The notes under the pieces are model-generated. The model made no database searches. It was not told the origin of the DNA and was given only the letters and a program-made list of their open reading frames with translations. Below, one piece after another: positions 26,986-36,398 of a stretch of DNA of 64,000 bases. The stretch is from Streptomyces sp. ICC1. GTDB lineage: Bacteria > Actinomycetota > Actinomycetes > Streptomycetales > Streptomycetaceae. The stretch lies in assembly GCF_003287935.1 (NCBI RefSeq), contig NZ_CP030287.1, forward strand, positions 7,758,869-7,822,868. The letters run 5' to 3'. Within the stretch, counting starts at the first letter, position 1. Every line of letters starts with the position of its first letter. The position numbers and the translations under genes were made by a program.

Positions 26986-27127
26986 CGGTGCCGCGGACGC
27001 GGCGGGTACAACTGACGGACAGCACGGACGACGCTAGGCGGATCATCAGTCAATCGCCAAACAGACGCGCCTTTTTGTTGCGTACGCCACACCACATACA
27101 AGCAACCACGCGACTAAACAGGCAAAA

Positions 27128-27158
27128 GGGACTCCGGCGGACAAGCCGCCGGAGTCCC
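27128..27158 (-). terminator. Terminator of the M16 peptidase operon
   Basis: A 13-bp perfect stem (GGGACTCCGGCGG with CCGCCGGAGTCCC, loop 5 nt) is followed on the minus strand by TTTT. It lies 13 bp after the stop of the second M16 gene. Confidence 0.88.
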
Positions 27159-27170
27159 CTGGATCGCCCG

Positions 27171-28562
27171 TCAGTTGGAAACGACCGTCACCTCACCGAT
27201 CCCCAGGGCCCGTACGGGCTCCTCGATCTGCGAGGCGTCGCCCACCAGGACCGTGACCAGCCGGTTCACCGGGAAGGCGCTGACGACCGCCGAAGTGGCC
27301 TCCACCGTCCCGGTCTCGGCGAGCCGCGCGTACAACTGCGCCTGGTAGTCGTCCGGGAGCTCCTGCTCGACCTGGTCGGCGAGCGTGCCCGCGACAGAGG
27401 CGGCCGTCTCGAACTTCAGCGGGGCCACGCCCACCAAGTTCTGCACCGCCACATCCCGTTCGGCGTCGGTCAGACCGCCCTCCGCGAGGGTCCGCAGCAC
27501 CTTCCACAGGTCGTCCAGCGCCGGGCCGGTGTTCGGGGTGTCCACCGAGCCGCTGATGGCGAGCATCGAGGCGCCCTTGCCGTCGGCGGTGGAGCGCAGC
27601 ACCTGTCCGAAGGCGCGCACGCCGTAGGTGTACCCCTTCTCCTCGCGCAGCACCTTGTCCAGGCGGGAGGTCAGGGTGCCGCCCAGGCAGTACGTGCCGA
27701 GCACCTGGGGCGCCCAGACCCGGTCGTGGCGGTCCGGACCGATGCGCCCGATCAGCAGCTGCGTCTGGACGGCGCCGGGCCGGTCCACGATGACCACGCG
27801 GCCGGTGTCGTCGGCGGTGATCGGCGGGACCGGGCGCGGCTCGGCGGTGTCGCCGGTCCAGTTGCCCAGGGTGTCGGCCAGGACGGCGTCCAGGTCGATG
27901 CCGGTCAGGTCGCCGACGACCACCGCGGTGGCGGTCGCGGGGCGCACGTGGGCCTCGAAGAAGGCGCGTACGGCCGCGGAGTCGATGCGGGCGACCGTCT
28001 CCTCGGTGCCCTGGCGCGGGCGGGACATCCGCAGCGAGGCCGGGAACAGCTCCTTCGAGAGCTGCTTGGCGGCACGGCGCTGCGGGTTGGCGCTCTCGTG
28101 CGGGATCTCGTCGAGCCGGTTGCGCACCAGGCGGTCGACCTCGTCGTCCGCGAAGGCGGGCGCGCGCAGCGCTTCGGCGAGCAGGCCCAGCGCCTTGTGC
28201 AGCCGGGAGGCCGGGACCTCCAGGGAGACCCGCAGGCCCGGGTGGTCGGCGTGCGCGTCGAGGGTGGCTCCGCAGCGCTCCAGCTCGGCCGCGAACTCCT
28301 CGGCGGAGTGCTTGTCGGTGCCTTCGGACAGGGCGCGGGTCATGATGGTGGCCACGCCGTCGAGGCCCTCGGGCTCCGCGTCCAGCGGGGCGGCGAGGTT
28401 GATCTCGACCGCCACCACCTGCTGGCCGGGGCGGTGGCAGCGCAGCAGGGTCAGGCCGTTGGCCAGTACCCCGCGCTCGGGGGCCGGGAAGGCCCACGGC
28501 TGCGGCTCGCCGGCCTCGGGGCGCGGGTGGAAGGTCATCGTGACGGCTGCGGTGTCGCTCAC
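27171..28562 (-). CDS. M16 family peptidase, non-catalytic-type subunit
   Basis: This 463-aa M16 protein lacks the HxxEH zinc motif at its N-terminus but retains the M16 fold, with the C-terminal-type YTYGVRAFGQ segment near 330. Such proteins pair with a catalytic M16 subunit in heterodimeric peptidases. The GTG at 28562 overlaps the stop of the upstream gene by 4 bp (GTGA), so translation is coupled to the catalytic partner. Substrate is unknown; M16 enzymes cleave short unfolded peptides. Confidence 0.88.
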   Translation of the reverse strand: MSDTAAVTMTFHPRPEAGEPQPWAFPAPERGVLANGLTLLRCHRPGQQVVAVEINLAAPLDAEPEGLDGVATIMTRALSEGTDKHSAEEFAAELERCGATLDAHADHPGLRVSLEVPASRLHKALGLLAEALRAPAFADDEVDRLVRNRLDEIPHESANPQRRAAKQLSKELFPASLRMSRPRQGTEETVARIDSAAVRAFFEAHVRPATATAVVVGDLTGIDLDAVLADTLGNWTGDTAEPRPVPPITADDTGRVVIVDRPGAVQTQLLIGRIGPDRHDRVWAPQVLGTYCLGGTLTSRLDKVLREEKGYTYGVRAFGQVLRSTADGKGASMLAISGSVDTPNTGPALDDLWKVLRTLAEGGLTDAERDVAVQNLVGVAPLKFETAASVAGTLADQVEQELPDDYQAQLYARLAETGTVEATSAVVSAFPVNRLVTVLVGDASQIEEPVRALGIGEVTVVSN

Positions 28563-29926
28563 TGCTCCGCCCCCTCGTTCTCGTCGCTCGCGTGGGTTTC
28601 TTCCGTGTCGTCGGCTGCGTTGGCTTCGAGCGGCTCGTACACGAGCACCGCGCGGTTGTCCGGGCGCAGTCGGGCCGCGGCCACGGCCTGCACCTCCTCG
28701 GCGGTGACGTCGAGGACGCGCTGGACGGCGGTCAGCGCCAGCTGCGGGTCGCCGAACAGCACCGCGAAGCGGCACAGTTCGTCGGCGCGGCCGGACACCG
28801 TGCTCAGCCGGTCCAGCCATTCGCGCTCCAGCTGGGCCTGGGCGCGCTCCATCTCCTCGGCCGTCGGGCCCTCGGCGGCGAACCGCGCGAGCTCCTCGTC
28901 GACGGCGGCCTCGATGGCGGGCACCTCGACCCCGCTGGAGGTCTTGACGTCCAGCCAGCCCAGCGACGGCGCGCCGGCCAGCCGCAGCATGCCGAAGCCG
29001 GCCGCGACGGCGGTCTGGTCGCGGCGTACCAGGCGGTTGTGCAGGCGGGAGGACTCCCCGCTGCCCAGCACGGTCAGCGCCACGTCGGCGGCGTCGCATT
29101 CGCGGGTGCCGTCGTGCGGGAGCCGGTAGGCCGCCATCAGCGCGCGGGCCGGAACCTCCTCGACGATCTCCTCGCGCAGCTGCTCGCCCATGGTCTCGGG
29201 GAGCGAGCCGTCGCGCGGCGGCTGCTTGCCGTCGTGGCCGGGGATGGTGCCGAAGTACTTCTCGACCCAGGCGAGCGTCTTCTCGGGGTCGATGTCGCCG
29301 ACGACCGACAGCACCGCGTTGTTGGGCGCGTAGTACGTACGGAAGAAGGCGCGCGCGTCCTCCAGGGACGCGGCGTCCAGGTCGGCCATGGAGCCGATCG
29401 GGGTGTGGTGGTACGGGTGGCCGTCCGGGTACGCGAGGGCGGTCAGCTTCTCGAAGGCCGTACCGTACGGGACGTTGTCGTAGCGCTGGCGGCGCTCGTT
29501 CTTGACGACGTCGCGCTGGTTCTCCATGGACTCGTCGTCCAGGGCGGCCAACAGCGAGCCCATCCGGTCCGCCTCCAGCCACAGCGCGAGCTCCAGCTGG
29601 TGGGTCGGCATCGTCTCGAAGTAGTTGGTGCGCTCGAAGCTGGTGGTGCCGTTGAGGGAGCCGCCGGCCCCCTGGACCAGCTCGAAGTGCCCGTTGCCGG
29701 AGACGTTCTGCGAGCCCTGGAACATCAGGTGCTCGAAGAGGTGAGCCAGGCCGGTGCGTCCCTTGACTTCGTGGCGCGAGCCGACGTCGTACCAGAGGCA
29801 GACCGCGGCGACCGGGGTCAGGTGGTCCTCGGACAGCACCACGCGCAGGCCGTTGGCCAGCCGGTGCTCGGTCGCTGTGAGGCCGCCGGAGCCGGCCTGG
29901 GCTGTGGCCGTGTGACCCATGGGCAT
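28559..29926 (-). CDS. M16 family zinc peptidase, catalytic subunit
   Basis: This 455-aa pitrilysin-type metallopeptidase has the inverted zinc motif HLFEH (about residue 62, in GLAHLFEHLMFQGS) and the downstream Glu in the DVVKNERRQR region. It is the catalytic half of a two-gene M16 pair. The start at 29926 has GAAGGGA upstream; ATG at 29920 is an alternative two codons in. The gene's promoter should lie in 29927-30124, which holds no gene. The chromosome left of 30125 appears intact. Confidence 0.9.
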   Translation of the reverse strand: MPMGHTATAQAGSGGLTATEHRLANGLRVVLSEDHLTPVAAVCLWYDVGSRHEVKGRTGLAHLFEHLMFQGSQNVSGNGHFELVQGAGGSLNGTTSFERTNYFETMPTHQLELALWLEADRMGSLLAALDDESMENQRDVVKNERRQRYDNVPYGTAFEKLTALAYPDGHPYHHTPIGSMADLDAASLEDARAFFRTYYAPNNAVLSVVGDIDPEKTLAWVEKYFGTIPGHDGKQPPRDGSLPETMGEQLREEIVEEVPARALMAAYRLPHDGTRECDAADVALTVLGSGESSRLHNRLVRRDQTAVAAGFGMLRLAGAPSLGWLDVKTSSGVEVPAIEAAVDEELARFAAEGPTAEEMERAQAQLEREWLDRLSTVSGRADELCRFAVLFGDPQLALTAVQRVLDVTAEEVQAVAAARLRPDNRAVLVYEPLEANAADDTEETHASDENEGAEQ

Positions 29927-30124
29927 GTGGTCCCTTCGATCGCGATGCAGAGATTCCTGTCAGACCTGCCACTGTATGCAAGCGTGTCGGGAGCTGGAGA
30001 AGTTCCCGGCCCACTCCTGGGTCGGAGTCGGCGTTGTCGGTGCCTCGGGCCACAATGGTCCGCGTCACCCCACTGTCCGAAACCCGGCCCGATCCCGCCA
30101 GCACCCCCGCACCACCCCCAGCAC

Positions 30125-30251
30125 TCGCCGCCGAAACCCGCAGGTTCTTCCACAGACGCCAACGTCAACCACACATCGTCCGCGGCTACTTCGGCGGCCC
30201 ACACGTCCGCTACGTCCTGGACGAGAACCCTTTGAGTTTCTGATCAATAGG
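30125..30251. repeat. 127-bp perfect inverted repeat, left copy
   Basis: This stretch is identical, in reverse complement, to 37946-38072, and the identity stops abruptly on both sides. It encodes a partial frame (RRFFHRRQRQPHIVRGYFGG) without a complete gene. The exact length 127 equals the largest default k-mer of SPAdes, so an assembly-graph overlap is the likeliest origin. Confidence 0.9.
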
Positions 30252-30562
30252 AGGAACGCGCCCAGACATGCCTCGACGGCGAAAGCGCCCCAGGCGAACA
30301 CCGCGAAGTTGGGGATGATCACATGCTCGACCAGCCACGCCCACGGGGCGAAGACCTCGTTGTCGACCCCTTTGAGGGTCCAGCCGTACAGGTCCTGCGG
30401 GGGGTCGGACTTGTTCCCGAAGTCCGGCGGGTGTTTCCAGGAAAGGTTCTGGATCCACAGCAGGCCGACCGCGACCCGGCACACGGCCAGGAGCACACGC
30501 GAGAGCCGGGACGAGCCCAGTGGCTCCATGGCGGGGGGCGAAGACCGGATGGTGGGGGCCAT
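30252..30562 (-). pseudogene. DoxX/DoxD-like membrane protein, 3' end missing
   Basis: About 104 N-terminal residues remain: a short cytoplasmic start, a helix RVLLAVCRVAVGLLWIQNL (about 23-41), the segment NEVFAPWAWLVEHVIIPN and a second helix AVFAWGAFAVEACLGAFLL. This resembles the DoxX/TQO small-subunit family, which normally has four helices. The coding sequence is cut exactly where the 127-bp repeat starts. AGAGG lies 9 nt before the ATG. The rest of the gene may exist elsewhere if the junction is an assembly error. Confidence 0.65.
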
Positions 30563-30767
30563 GCTGAACGACCTCTGATCATGCTCCACGAGCGTGAGGA
30601 ATCATCTGCCGTACTTCAATCCACTCACGCCGCCCCGGGCACGGCAAGCCGCAGGGCCTTACGAAGCGCGAACGGCAGGGGCGTCAGTACGCAACACTTC
30701 GGGGAACCGGTGACGTCCCGGCGCGCACCCGGACAGCAGGGCGCTGCTGCGCCTAGCGTTCACGGTC

Positions 30768-31823
30768 ATGCGTGTACTTGTCACCGGAGGCGCGGGCTTC
30801 ATCGGCTCGCACGTCGTCACCACGCTCGCCGCCCGCGGCCACGACCCCGTCGTACTCGACGCCCTGCTGCCCTCGGCCCATCCGACCGCCACGCCGCCAC
30901 CCGCTGCGGCCGCGGACTGGATTCACGCGGATGTACGGGACCGGATGGTGCTTGCCCGGGCGCTGCACGGCGTGGACGCGGTCTGCCATCAGGCGGCCAT
31001 GGTGGGCCTGGGCAAGGACTTCGCCGACGCGCCCGCCTATGTGAGCTGCAACGACTTCGGGACTGCCGTGCTGCTGGCCTCCATGGCGGAAGCCGGGGTC
31101 CGCTCGCTGGTCCTCGCGGGATCGGGGGTCGTCTACGGGGAAGGCCGCTACGACTGCCCCCGGCACGGGCAAGTACACCCCGGGCCACGCGCGGCAGCGG
31201 ATCTCGATGCCGGGCGCTTCGAACCCACCTGCCGGGACTGCGGCGCCGAGCTGGTACCCGGACTGGTGGACGAGGACGCGCCACCGGATCCGCGCAATGT
31301 GTACGCCACGACCAAACTCGCCCAGGAGCATCTGGCCGCCGCCTGGGCGCGGGCGACCGGCGGACGGGCCGTGTCGCTGCGCTACCACAATGTGTACGGA
31401 CCGGGGATGCCGCGCGACACCCCGTACGCGGGCGTGGCGTCTTTCTTCCGGTCGGCGCTCGCCCGGGGCGAGGCGCCGAGGGTCTTCGAGGACGGCGGGC
31501 AACGGCGGGACTTCGTACACGTCCGGGATGTGACCTCGGCCAACGTGCTGGCGCTGGAGGCCCTCGCCGGCCGGCAGCCGGGCGTGCTGAGCGCGTTCAA
31601 CACCGGGAGCGGGGAACCGCACACCGTCGGGGAAATGGCGCAGGCGCTTGCCCTGGCTTACGGCGGCCCGGAGCCGGTGGTCACGGGCGAGTACCGGCTG
31701 GGGGATGTACGGCACATCACCGCGTCCTCGCAGCGCCTGAACCGTGAGCTGGGCTGGCGGGCGGAGACCGGCTTCGCCGAGGGAATGACGGAGTTCGCAC
31801 GCAGCGGGCTGCGCGGGGCGTGA
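30768..31823 (+). CDS. NAD-dependent epimerase/dehydratase with Cys-rich insertion
   Basis: This extended short-chain dehydrogenase of 351 aa probably makes or epimerises a nucleotide sugar. The Rossmann motif GGAGFIGSH is at residues 7-15, and the catalytic Tyr-Lys pair is in NVYATTKLAQE (about 178-188). Between the strands is an insertion with YDCPRHG and TCRDCGAEL (about 127-163), which looks like a small zinc ribbon and is not usual for the family. It heads a plus-strand cluster with two glycosyltransferase-type genes. The region 30563-30767 upstream shows no gene. Confidence 0.85.
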   Translation: MRVLVTGGAGFIGSHVVTTLAARGHDPVVLDALLPSAHPTATPPPAAAADWIHADVRDRMVLARALHGVDAVCHQAAMVGLGKDFADAPAYVSCNDFGTAVLLASMAEAGVRSLVLAGSGVVYGEGRYDCPRHGQVHPGPRAAADLDAGRFEPTCRDCGAELVPGLVDEDAPPDPRNVYATTKLAQEHLAAAWARATGGRAVSLRYHNVYGPGMPRDTPYAGVASFFRSALARGEAPRVFEDGGQRRDFVHVRDVTSANVLALEALAGRQPGVLSAFNTGSGEPHTVGEMAQALALAYGGPEPVVTGEYRLGDVRHITASSQRLNRELGWRAETGFAEGMTEFARSGLRGA

Positions 31824-31978
31824 TCCCCACAGCGCGAGGGCCTGGTCTCCTCCATGAGCGCGGCAGGAGTGGTCGAGACAAGGACGGCTGCGGCAGAAGT
31901 GGGCCCTGGACTGCTCCTCGGTGGCCACATCTCCATCCGATGTCCCGAATATTCGGTTTTGGTGGGTACGGTGAGGAT

Positions 31979-32686
31979 GTGACCGATCTGGATGCGACGA
32001 CGGTGGATGTCGTCCTGCCTTGTCTGGACGAAGAGCGTGCCCTGCCCTGGGTGCTGGAACGGATCCCGGCCGGTTGGCGGGCGATCGTCGTCGACAACGG
32101 CTCCAGCGACGGCTCTGGCGCTGTCGCCCGCGCGCTGGGCGCAACAGTGGTGTATCAGCCGGAGCTGGGGTTCGGCGCCGCCTGCCATGCGGGGCTGCTG
32201 GCGGCGGAGGCTGAGTTCGTCTGCTTCTGCGACTGTGACGCCTCTCTGGACCCCGGGCTGCTTCCCGCCTTCGTGCAAGAAGTCGCGGACGGAAAGGCAG
32301 ACCTGGTGCTGGGGCGGCGCCGCCCGCAGGCACGTGGGGTCTGGCCCGTTCATGCGCGGGCCGCGAATCTGGCCCTGTCCCGGCTGGTGCGCCGACGCAC
32401 CGGACTGCGGCTGCACGACCTGGGGCCCATGCGCGCCACCCGGCGTGAGCCGCTGCTGGGCCTCGGCCTCACCGACCGGCGCAGCGGCTACCCGCTCCAG
32501 ATGGTCGTCTGCGCGGCCGACGCGGGCTGGCATGTCAGCGAAATCGACATCCCCTATCTGCCGCGGGCCGGTAAGTCCAAGGTCACCGGGACCTGGCGTG
32601 GCACCTGGCACGCGGTGCACGACATGCGCGCGGTGCTCTCGGAGCCTGCGCTGCCGCTCCCGGACCGTGGGGTGGCTACGCGGTGA
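31979..32686 (+). CDS. Glycosyltransferase family 2 (dolichyl/polyprenyl-phosphate sugar synthase type)
   Basis: This 235-aa cytosolic GT-A enzyme transfers a sugar from a nucleotide donor, probably to a polyprenyl phosphate. It has VDVVLPCLDEERALPWVL at the start, VVDNGSSDGSG (about 38-48) and the metal-binding DCDASLDPG (about 88-96). The C-terminal SRLVRRRTGLRLHDLGPMRA segment matches this subclass. A TACGGT box 6 nt before the GTG suggests a leaderless transcript. The stop overlaps the next gene by 4 bp. Confidence 0.85.
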   Translation: MTDLDATTVDVVLPCLDEERALPWVLERIPAGWRAIVVDNGSSDGSGAVARALGATVVYQPELGFGAACHAGLLAAEAEFVCFCDCDASLDPGLLPAFVQEVADGKADLVLGRRRPQARGVWPVHARAANLALSRLVRRRTGLRLHDLGPMRATRREPLLGLGLTDRRSGYPLQMVVCAADAGWHVSEIDIPYLPRAGKSKVTGTWRGTWHAVHDMRAVLSEPALPLPDRGVATR

Positions 32687-33315
32687 CCACGCTACTCATC
32701 CTTGCCAAGGAACCGGTGCCCGGGCGGGTGAAGACCCGGCTCACTCCGACGTACACGCCCCAGGAGGCGGCGCTCCTGGCTGAGGCGATGCTTGCCGATT
32801 CCCTGGAAGCCATGCTCGCGGCCCCTGCCGAGCGGCGTGTGCTGGTCCTCGACGGCACGCCTGGGGCGTGGCTGCCGCCTGGTATCGAGGTCGTGCCACA
32901 GGGGCGGGGCCGGCTGGACGAACGGCTGGCCGCGGCCTTCGGGGTGTGCACTGGTCCGGCCGTGCTCATCGGCATGGACACCCCGCAGGTCACCCCGGCC
33001 GTCCTGGCGCCCGCGCTGGCCGAGGACGCCTGGCAGGGCTGCGACGCCTGGTTCGGCCCGGCACTGGACGGAGGCTTCTGGGCCCTGGGGCTGGCCGAGC
33101 CCGATCCCGCAATGCTGCGCGGGGTGCCGATGACCCTGCCCGATACCGGCGCCCTGGAGCGGCGCCGGCTCACCAGGGCGGGGCTCACGGTGCGCGACCT
33201 GCCGGTGCTGCAGGACGTCGACACCGCCGCCGACGCACGGGCGGTGGCGGCCGCTGCCCCGCACACCCGCTTCGCCGCGGCCCTGGCCCGGTTGGCACAG
33301 GCCGGGGCGGGATGA
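32683..33315 (+). CDS. DUF2064 / TIGR04282-type glycosyltransferase-like protein
   Basis: This 210-aa GT-A-fold protein belongs to the DUF2064 family, often encoded beside GT2 enzymes. The start LLILAKEPVPGRVKTRLTP is diagnostic, and GPAVLIGMDTPQVTP (about 92-106) and FGPALDGGFWALGL (about 125-138) are the other conserved blocks. The role is unknown; genomic association suggests sugar-nucleotide or acceptor handling. The GTG start overlaps the GT2 stop (GTGA), indicating coupled translation. Confidence 0.85.
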   Translation: MTTLLILAKEPVPGRVKTRLTPTYTPQEAALLAEAMLADSLEAMLAAPAERRVLVLDGTPGAWLPPGIEVVPQGRGRLDERLAAAFGVCTGPAVLIGMDTPQVTPAVLAPALAEDAWQGCDAWFGPALDGGFWALGLAEPDPAMLRGVPMTLPDTGALERRRLTRAGLTVRDLPVLQDVDTAADARAVAAAAPHTRFAAALARLAQAGAG

Positions 33316-33469
33316 CCGCCGGCGTCCTGCCGTGCCCCTGTGCGGTACGTGAGCCGGTCCGCGGATCTGCTCCTCATGATCCGCCACGGCCCTTCGCAGC
33401 TGCCGGCCGGTCGATGGGCTTGTGCGGACTTCTCGCAATCTGTTCGAGAAGGACGGCGGCTGCGAACCT

Positions 33470-34879
33470 GTGATCAACCCGCCTACCGTCCGCACCGCAA
33501 CCCTGCTGGCTTCCCTGACCGCTGTCCTCGTGCTGACCATCCGCAAGGACGGCTACCACTCCGATCCCGCCGGGCTGTCCTGGTGGTACGCGGCGTGCTG
33601 GCTCCTCTTCGCCGCCGCAGTGTGGTCGCTGCGCAAGGCGCCCCTCCGGCACGCCGTGGCCCTGGTTCTCGCGGGCGGCATCGCGGTGGCCGCCACCGGC
33701 CTGGCCGCACCCCCGCGGACCAGCACCGACGCCTACCGCTACGCCTGGGACGGCCGGGTGCAGGCGGCCGGGATCTCTCCGTACGACCACACTCCAGCCG
33801 ACCCGGAACTGGCCGGGCTGCGCGACAGCTGGCTCTTCCCCACTGGCTCCGCGTGCGAGAAACCGGACCGGGCGCGCATCCCCGCACCCGCCGGTGAGAC
33901 CCACTGCACCCGCATCAACCGGCCGCAGGTCCACACCATCTACCCGCCCGTCGCCGAGGGCTACTTCCTGCTCGTCCACACGATCTCGCCGGACGGCGCC
34001 CGGCACAAACCACTCCAGACCGGCGGGATGCTGCTTTCCCTCGGCGCCACGGCCGCCCTGCTGCTCGTGCTGCGCCGACGCGGAAATATCCGGTGGGCCG
34101 CGTACTGGGCCTGGTGCCCAGCCGTCCCCGTCGAGGCGGTCAACAACGCGCACGCCGATGTTCTCGGGGTACTGCTGACCGTCCTCGGGCTCAGTGTCGT
34201 CGTCCGGCACCGGATCGCGGGCGGCACCCTGCTCGGTGCGGCCGTCGCGACCAAACTGCTCCCCGCCGTGGTGCTACCCGGTGCCCTCTCGGGAGTACGG
34301 CGGGTCCGGGACGCGGCGGCCGTACTCCTCCCCGCCGCCGCGGTGCTCGCCCTCGTCTACCTGCCATACGCCCTCCTGTCCGAGGGCTCGGTCCTCGGCT
34401 ACCTCGGCGGCTACATCGAGGAGGAGGGCTACGACGACACCTCCTCCGGCAGCAACCGATACGCACTGCTGCGCCTGCTCCTGCCCGACTCCTGGGCCCT
34501 GCCCGCCCTGGCCGTCGGGATGCTGGCCGTCGTGTGGCACGTCCTGCGGCGCGGCGATCCCGAACGCCCCTGGAGCGGAGCCCTGCTGGTCACCGGCACG
34601 GCGTTCCTTCTGTTGACACCGGGCTACTCCTGGTACGCAATGCTGCTCATCGCCCTGGTCGCGCTGGACGGCCGCTGGGAGTGGCTCGGCATCGCGGTGG
34701 CGGGAGCCGCCACGTACGTCACCCGCCGGGCCTTCGACGATCCGTACACCGTGGGGACCACCGCGTACGCCATCGCGGCGGCCGCCGTACTCACCGGATG
34801 GGCGTTGCGGCGCACCCGGCGGACCACCGCCGTCGGCGCGAAGCCCACGCCGGCCTCCACACGCCCACCCGACAGATGA
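33470..34879 (+). CDS. GT87-like polyprenyl-phosphate-dependent mannosyltransferase (DUF2029)
   Basis: This integral membrane glycosyltransferase has about 469 aa and 10-12 helices, of the GT-C fold seen in DUF2029/PimE-like enzymes. The catalytic-type acidic motif is in the first loop (RTSTDAYRYAWDGRVQAAGISPYDH, by position about 70-95), and RPQVHTIYPPVAEGYF follows. It would use a polyprenyl-phosphate sugar such as the GT2 product. The start is uncertain: GTG 33470 just before the first helix is preferred, GTG 33422 is possible. Confidence 0.82.
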   Translation: MINPPTVRTATLLASLTAVLVLTIRKDGYHSDPAGLSWWYAACWLLFAAAVWSLRKAPLRHAVALVLAGGIAVAATGLAAPPRTSTDAYRYAWDGRVQAAGISPYDHTPADPELAGLRDSWLFPTGSACEKPDRARIPAPAGETHCTRINRPQVHTIYPPVAEGYFLLVHTISPDGARHKPLQTGGMLLSLGATAALLLVLRRRGNIRWAAYWAWCPAVPVEAVNNAHADVLGVLLTVLGLSVVVRHRIAGGTLLGAAVATKLLPAVVLPGALSGVRRVRDAAAVLLPAAAVLALVYLPYALLSEGSVLGYLGGYIEEEGYDDTSSGSNRYALLRLLLPDSWALPALAVGMLAVVWHVLRRGDPERPWSGALLVTGTAFLLLTPGYSWYAMLLIALVALDGRWEWLGIAVAGAATYVTRRAFDDPYTVGTTAYAIAAAAVLTGWALRRTRRTTAVGAKPTPASTRPPDR

Positions 34880-34950
34880 ACACTGCCCGCGGCACCGGTT
34901 CCTGTGTCTGCCCGGACGGAGACGGCCTCGAGGGGGCTCAAGGGCGGCGC

Positions 34951-35826
34951 TCAGGGGCCAGAGTCCTTGCCGGCGCCGGTGGTCCCATGGCGCGACTTGA
35001 GGCGGTGAAGGGCCAGGGCAACGATGAGCAGCACTCCGAAGGCGGCGGCCACCGCCGGAACGCCGATACGGTCCAGGTTGTCCGCGATCCAACGCTGGGC
35101 CGTGCCCGCTGTGTCGATCACGGGATCGCTGGCATTCCCGCCGCGCAGGATCCGGATCTCGTACCAGCCGTAGTACGCCACGTAGGCGCCGACCAGGAGC
35201 AGCAGGCCGCCGCCGAGGCGTGAGGCGACCGAGCCGAGGCGGCGGAGCCGGCCCACGCGGGCGGTGCGGGTCAGTGCCACCGAGAGTGCGGCGGCGCCGA
35301 CGATCACGCCCATGCCGGCGGCGTAGGCCGCGAACAGCACGACACCCTCGAATGCCGATCCGCTGCGGAAGGCGGAGACGACGATGGCCAGGAACGGGGC
35401 GATGGTGCAGCCAAGCGAAGCGATCGCATAGGCAGCGCCGAACAGAGCCATCGACGGCACGGACCGGGTCACGGTGGGCGCACGGCGGAGTTTGGGAAGC
35501 AGCGCGGGCAAGTCGCGGCCGGCCAGCAGCCAGCCGCCGACGAGGACCAGCAGCAGGCCGAAGACGATCGTGAACCAGGGCAGATGCTGCTGCACCTGCC
35601 CAGCTACTGGAGCGACGGCGAGCCCGAACAGAGCGAAGACGCCGGCGAACCCGGCGGTCATGGCAGCCGTCGCGGCCAGCGCGCGGCCTACCGCCGCCAT
35701 TCGGGTGGGCGAGTCGTCGCCCAGCACGAGCAGCGAAAGGTAGGCGGGCAGCAGGGCGAACCCGCACGGGTTCACCGCAGCGAGCATGCCCGCCGTCAGG
35801 GCGAGGGCGAGAGGAAGGTCAGACAT
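34951..35826 (-). CDS. ccdA: CcdA-type cytochrome c biogenesis / thiol-disulfide transporter
   Basis: This membrane protein passes reducing equivalents from cytoplasmic thioredoxin to extracytoplasmic thiol proteins. The 291-aa protein has six helices, with the two redox Cys in NPCGFALLPAY (about 20) and SLGCTIAPF (about 142). It is encoded 5 bp after the TlpA-like lipoprotein, its probable electron acceptor. A seventh C-terminal helix (GVPAVAAAFGVLLIVALAL) follows a short external loop. It converges with the GT87 gene. Confidence 0.9.
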   Translation of the reverse strand: MSDLPLALALTAGMLAAVNPCGFALLPAYLSLLVLGDDSPTRMAAVGRALAATAAMTAGFAGVFALFGLAVAPVAGQVQQHLPWFTIVFGLLLVLVGGWLLAGRDLPALLPKLRRAPTVTRSVPSMALFGAAYAIASLGCTIAPFLAIVVSAFRSGSAFEGVVLFAAYAAGMGVIVGAAALSVALTRTARVGRLRRLGSVASRLGGGLLLLVGAYVAYYGWYEIRILRGGNASDPVIDTAGTAQRWIADNLDRIGVPAVAAAFGVLLIVALALHRLKSRHGTTGAGKDSGP

Positions 35827-35831
35827 AGCAG

Positions 35832-36398
35832 TCAGCCGACAAGCTTGCCGACCTTGTCGGCCAGCCCTTCACCCCTGGGCAGGACACCGGTGAAGACGCT
35901 CTTGCCGTCCTTGTCGAGCACGACGTACGTGCTCTGCTCGGTGATCTTGAACTTCTTCCAGATGTCTCCGGCCTCGTCCGACAGGTTTGGGAAGGTGCCG
36001 ACCTTCGCTGAGGCGACGAAGTCCTTCATGGCGGCCTGCTTGTCCAGCCCGGCCACCCCGACAACGCTGGCCTTCCCCTCGAATTCCGCGGCGACCTTCG
36101 CCGTCTCCGGCCCCTGGGCCTTGCACTTAGGGCACCACGGGGCCCAGAACCACAGCACGACGGGCTTACCGGCCAGCGTCGCGCCGTCGAACGGCTTCCC
36201 ATCGATGGTTGTCCCGGTGAAGCGCAGCGACTCGGGCACCGTCGGCGAAGCGGTGGACCCGCTGTCCGTCGAGGCGGGCGCGGTGCTTGTGGTGGAGCCG
36301 TCCGTGCCCGCGTCAGCGGTGGAGGTGGCGCCGGAGCCACACCCCACGGTGAGCAGGGCAGCAGCCATGACGACCGGGAGGAACGAGCGGGCGCGCAT
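35832..36398 (-). CDS. TlpA/DsbE-like thioredoxin lipoprotein
   Basis: This exported redoxin has 188 aa, with a lipoprotein signal (MRARSFLPVVMAAALLTVGC, lipobox LTVGC, Cys 20), a Ser/Thr/Ala-rich linker and a thioredoxin fold. The active site is WCPKC (about residue 97 region, in WAPWCPKC) and the cis-Pro loop is QSTYVVLD. It resembles mycobacterial DsbE/DsbF-like proteins. It forms a two-gene operon with ccdA, which would keep it reduced. The start 36398 is chosen for the signal peptide. Confidence 0.9.
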   Translation of the reverse strand: MRARSFLPVVMAAALLTVGCGSGATSTADAGTDGSTTSTAPASTDSGSTASPTVPESLRFTGTTIDGKPFDGATLAGKPVVLWFWAPWCPKCKAQGPETAKVAAEFEGKASVVGVAGLDKQAAMKDFVASAKVGTFPNLSDEAGDIWKKFKITEQSTYVVLDKDGKSVFTGVLPRGEGLADKVGKLVG

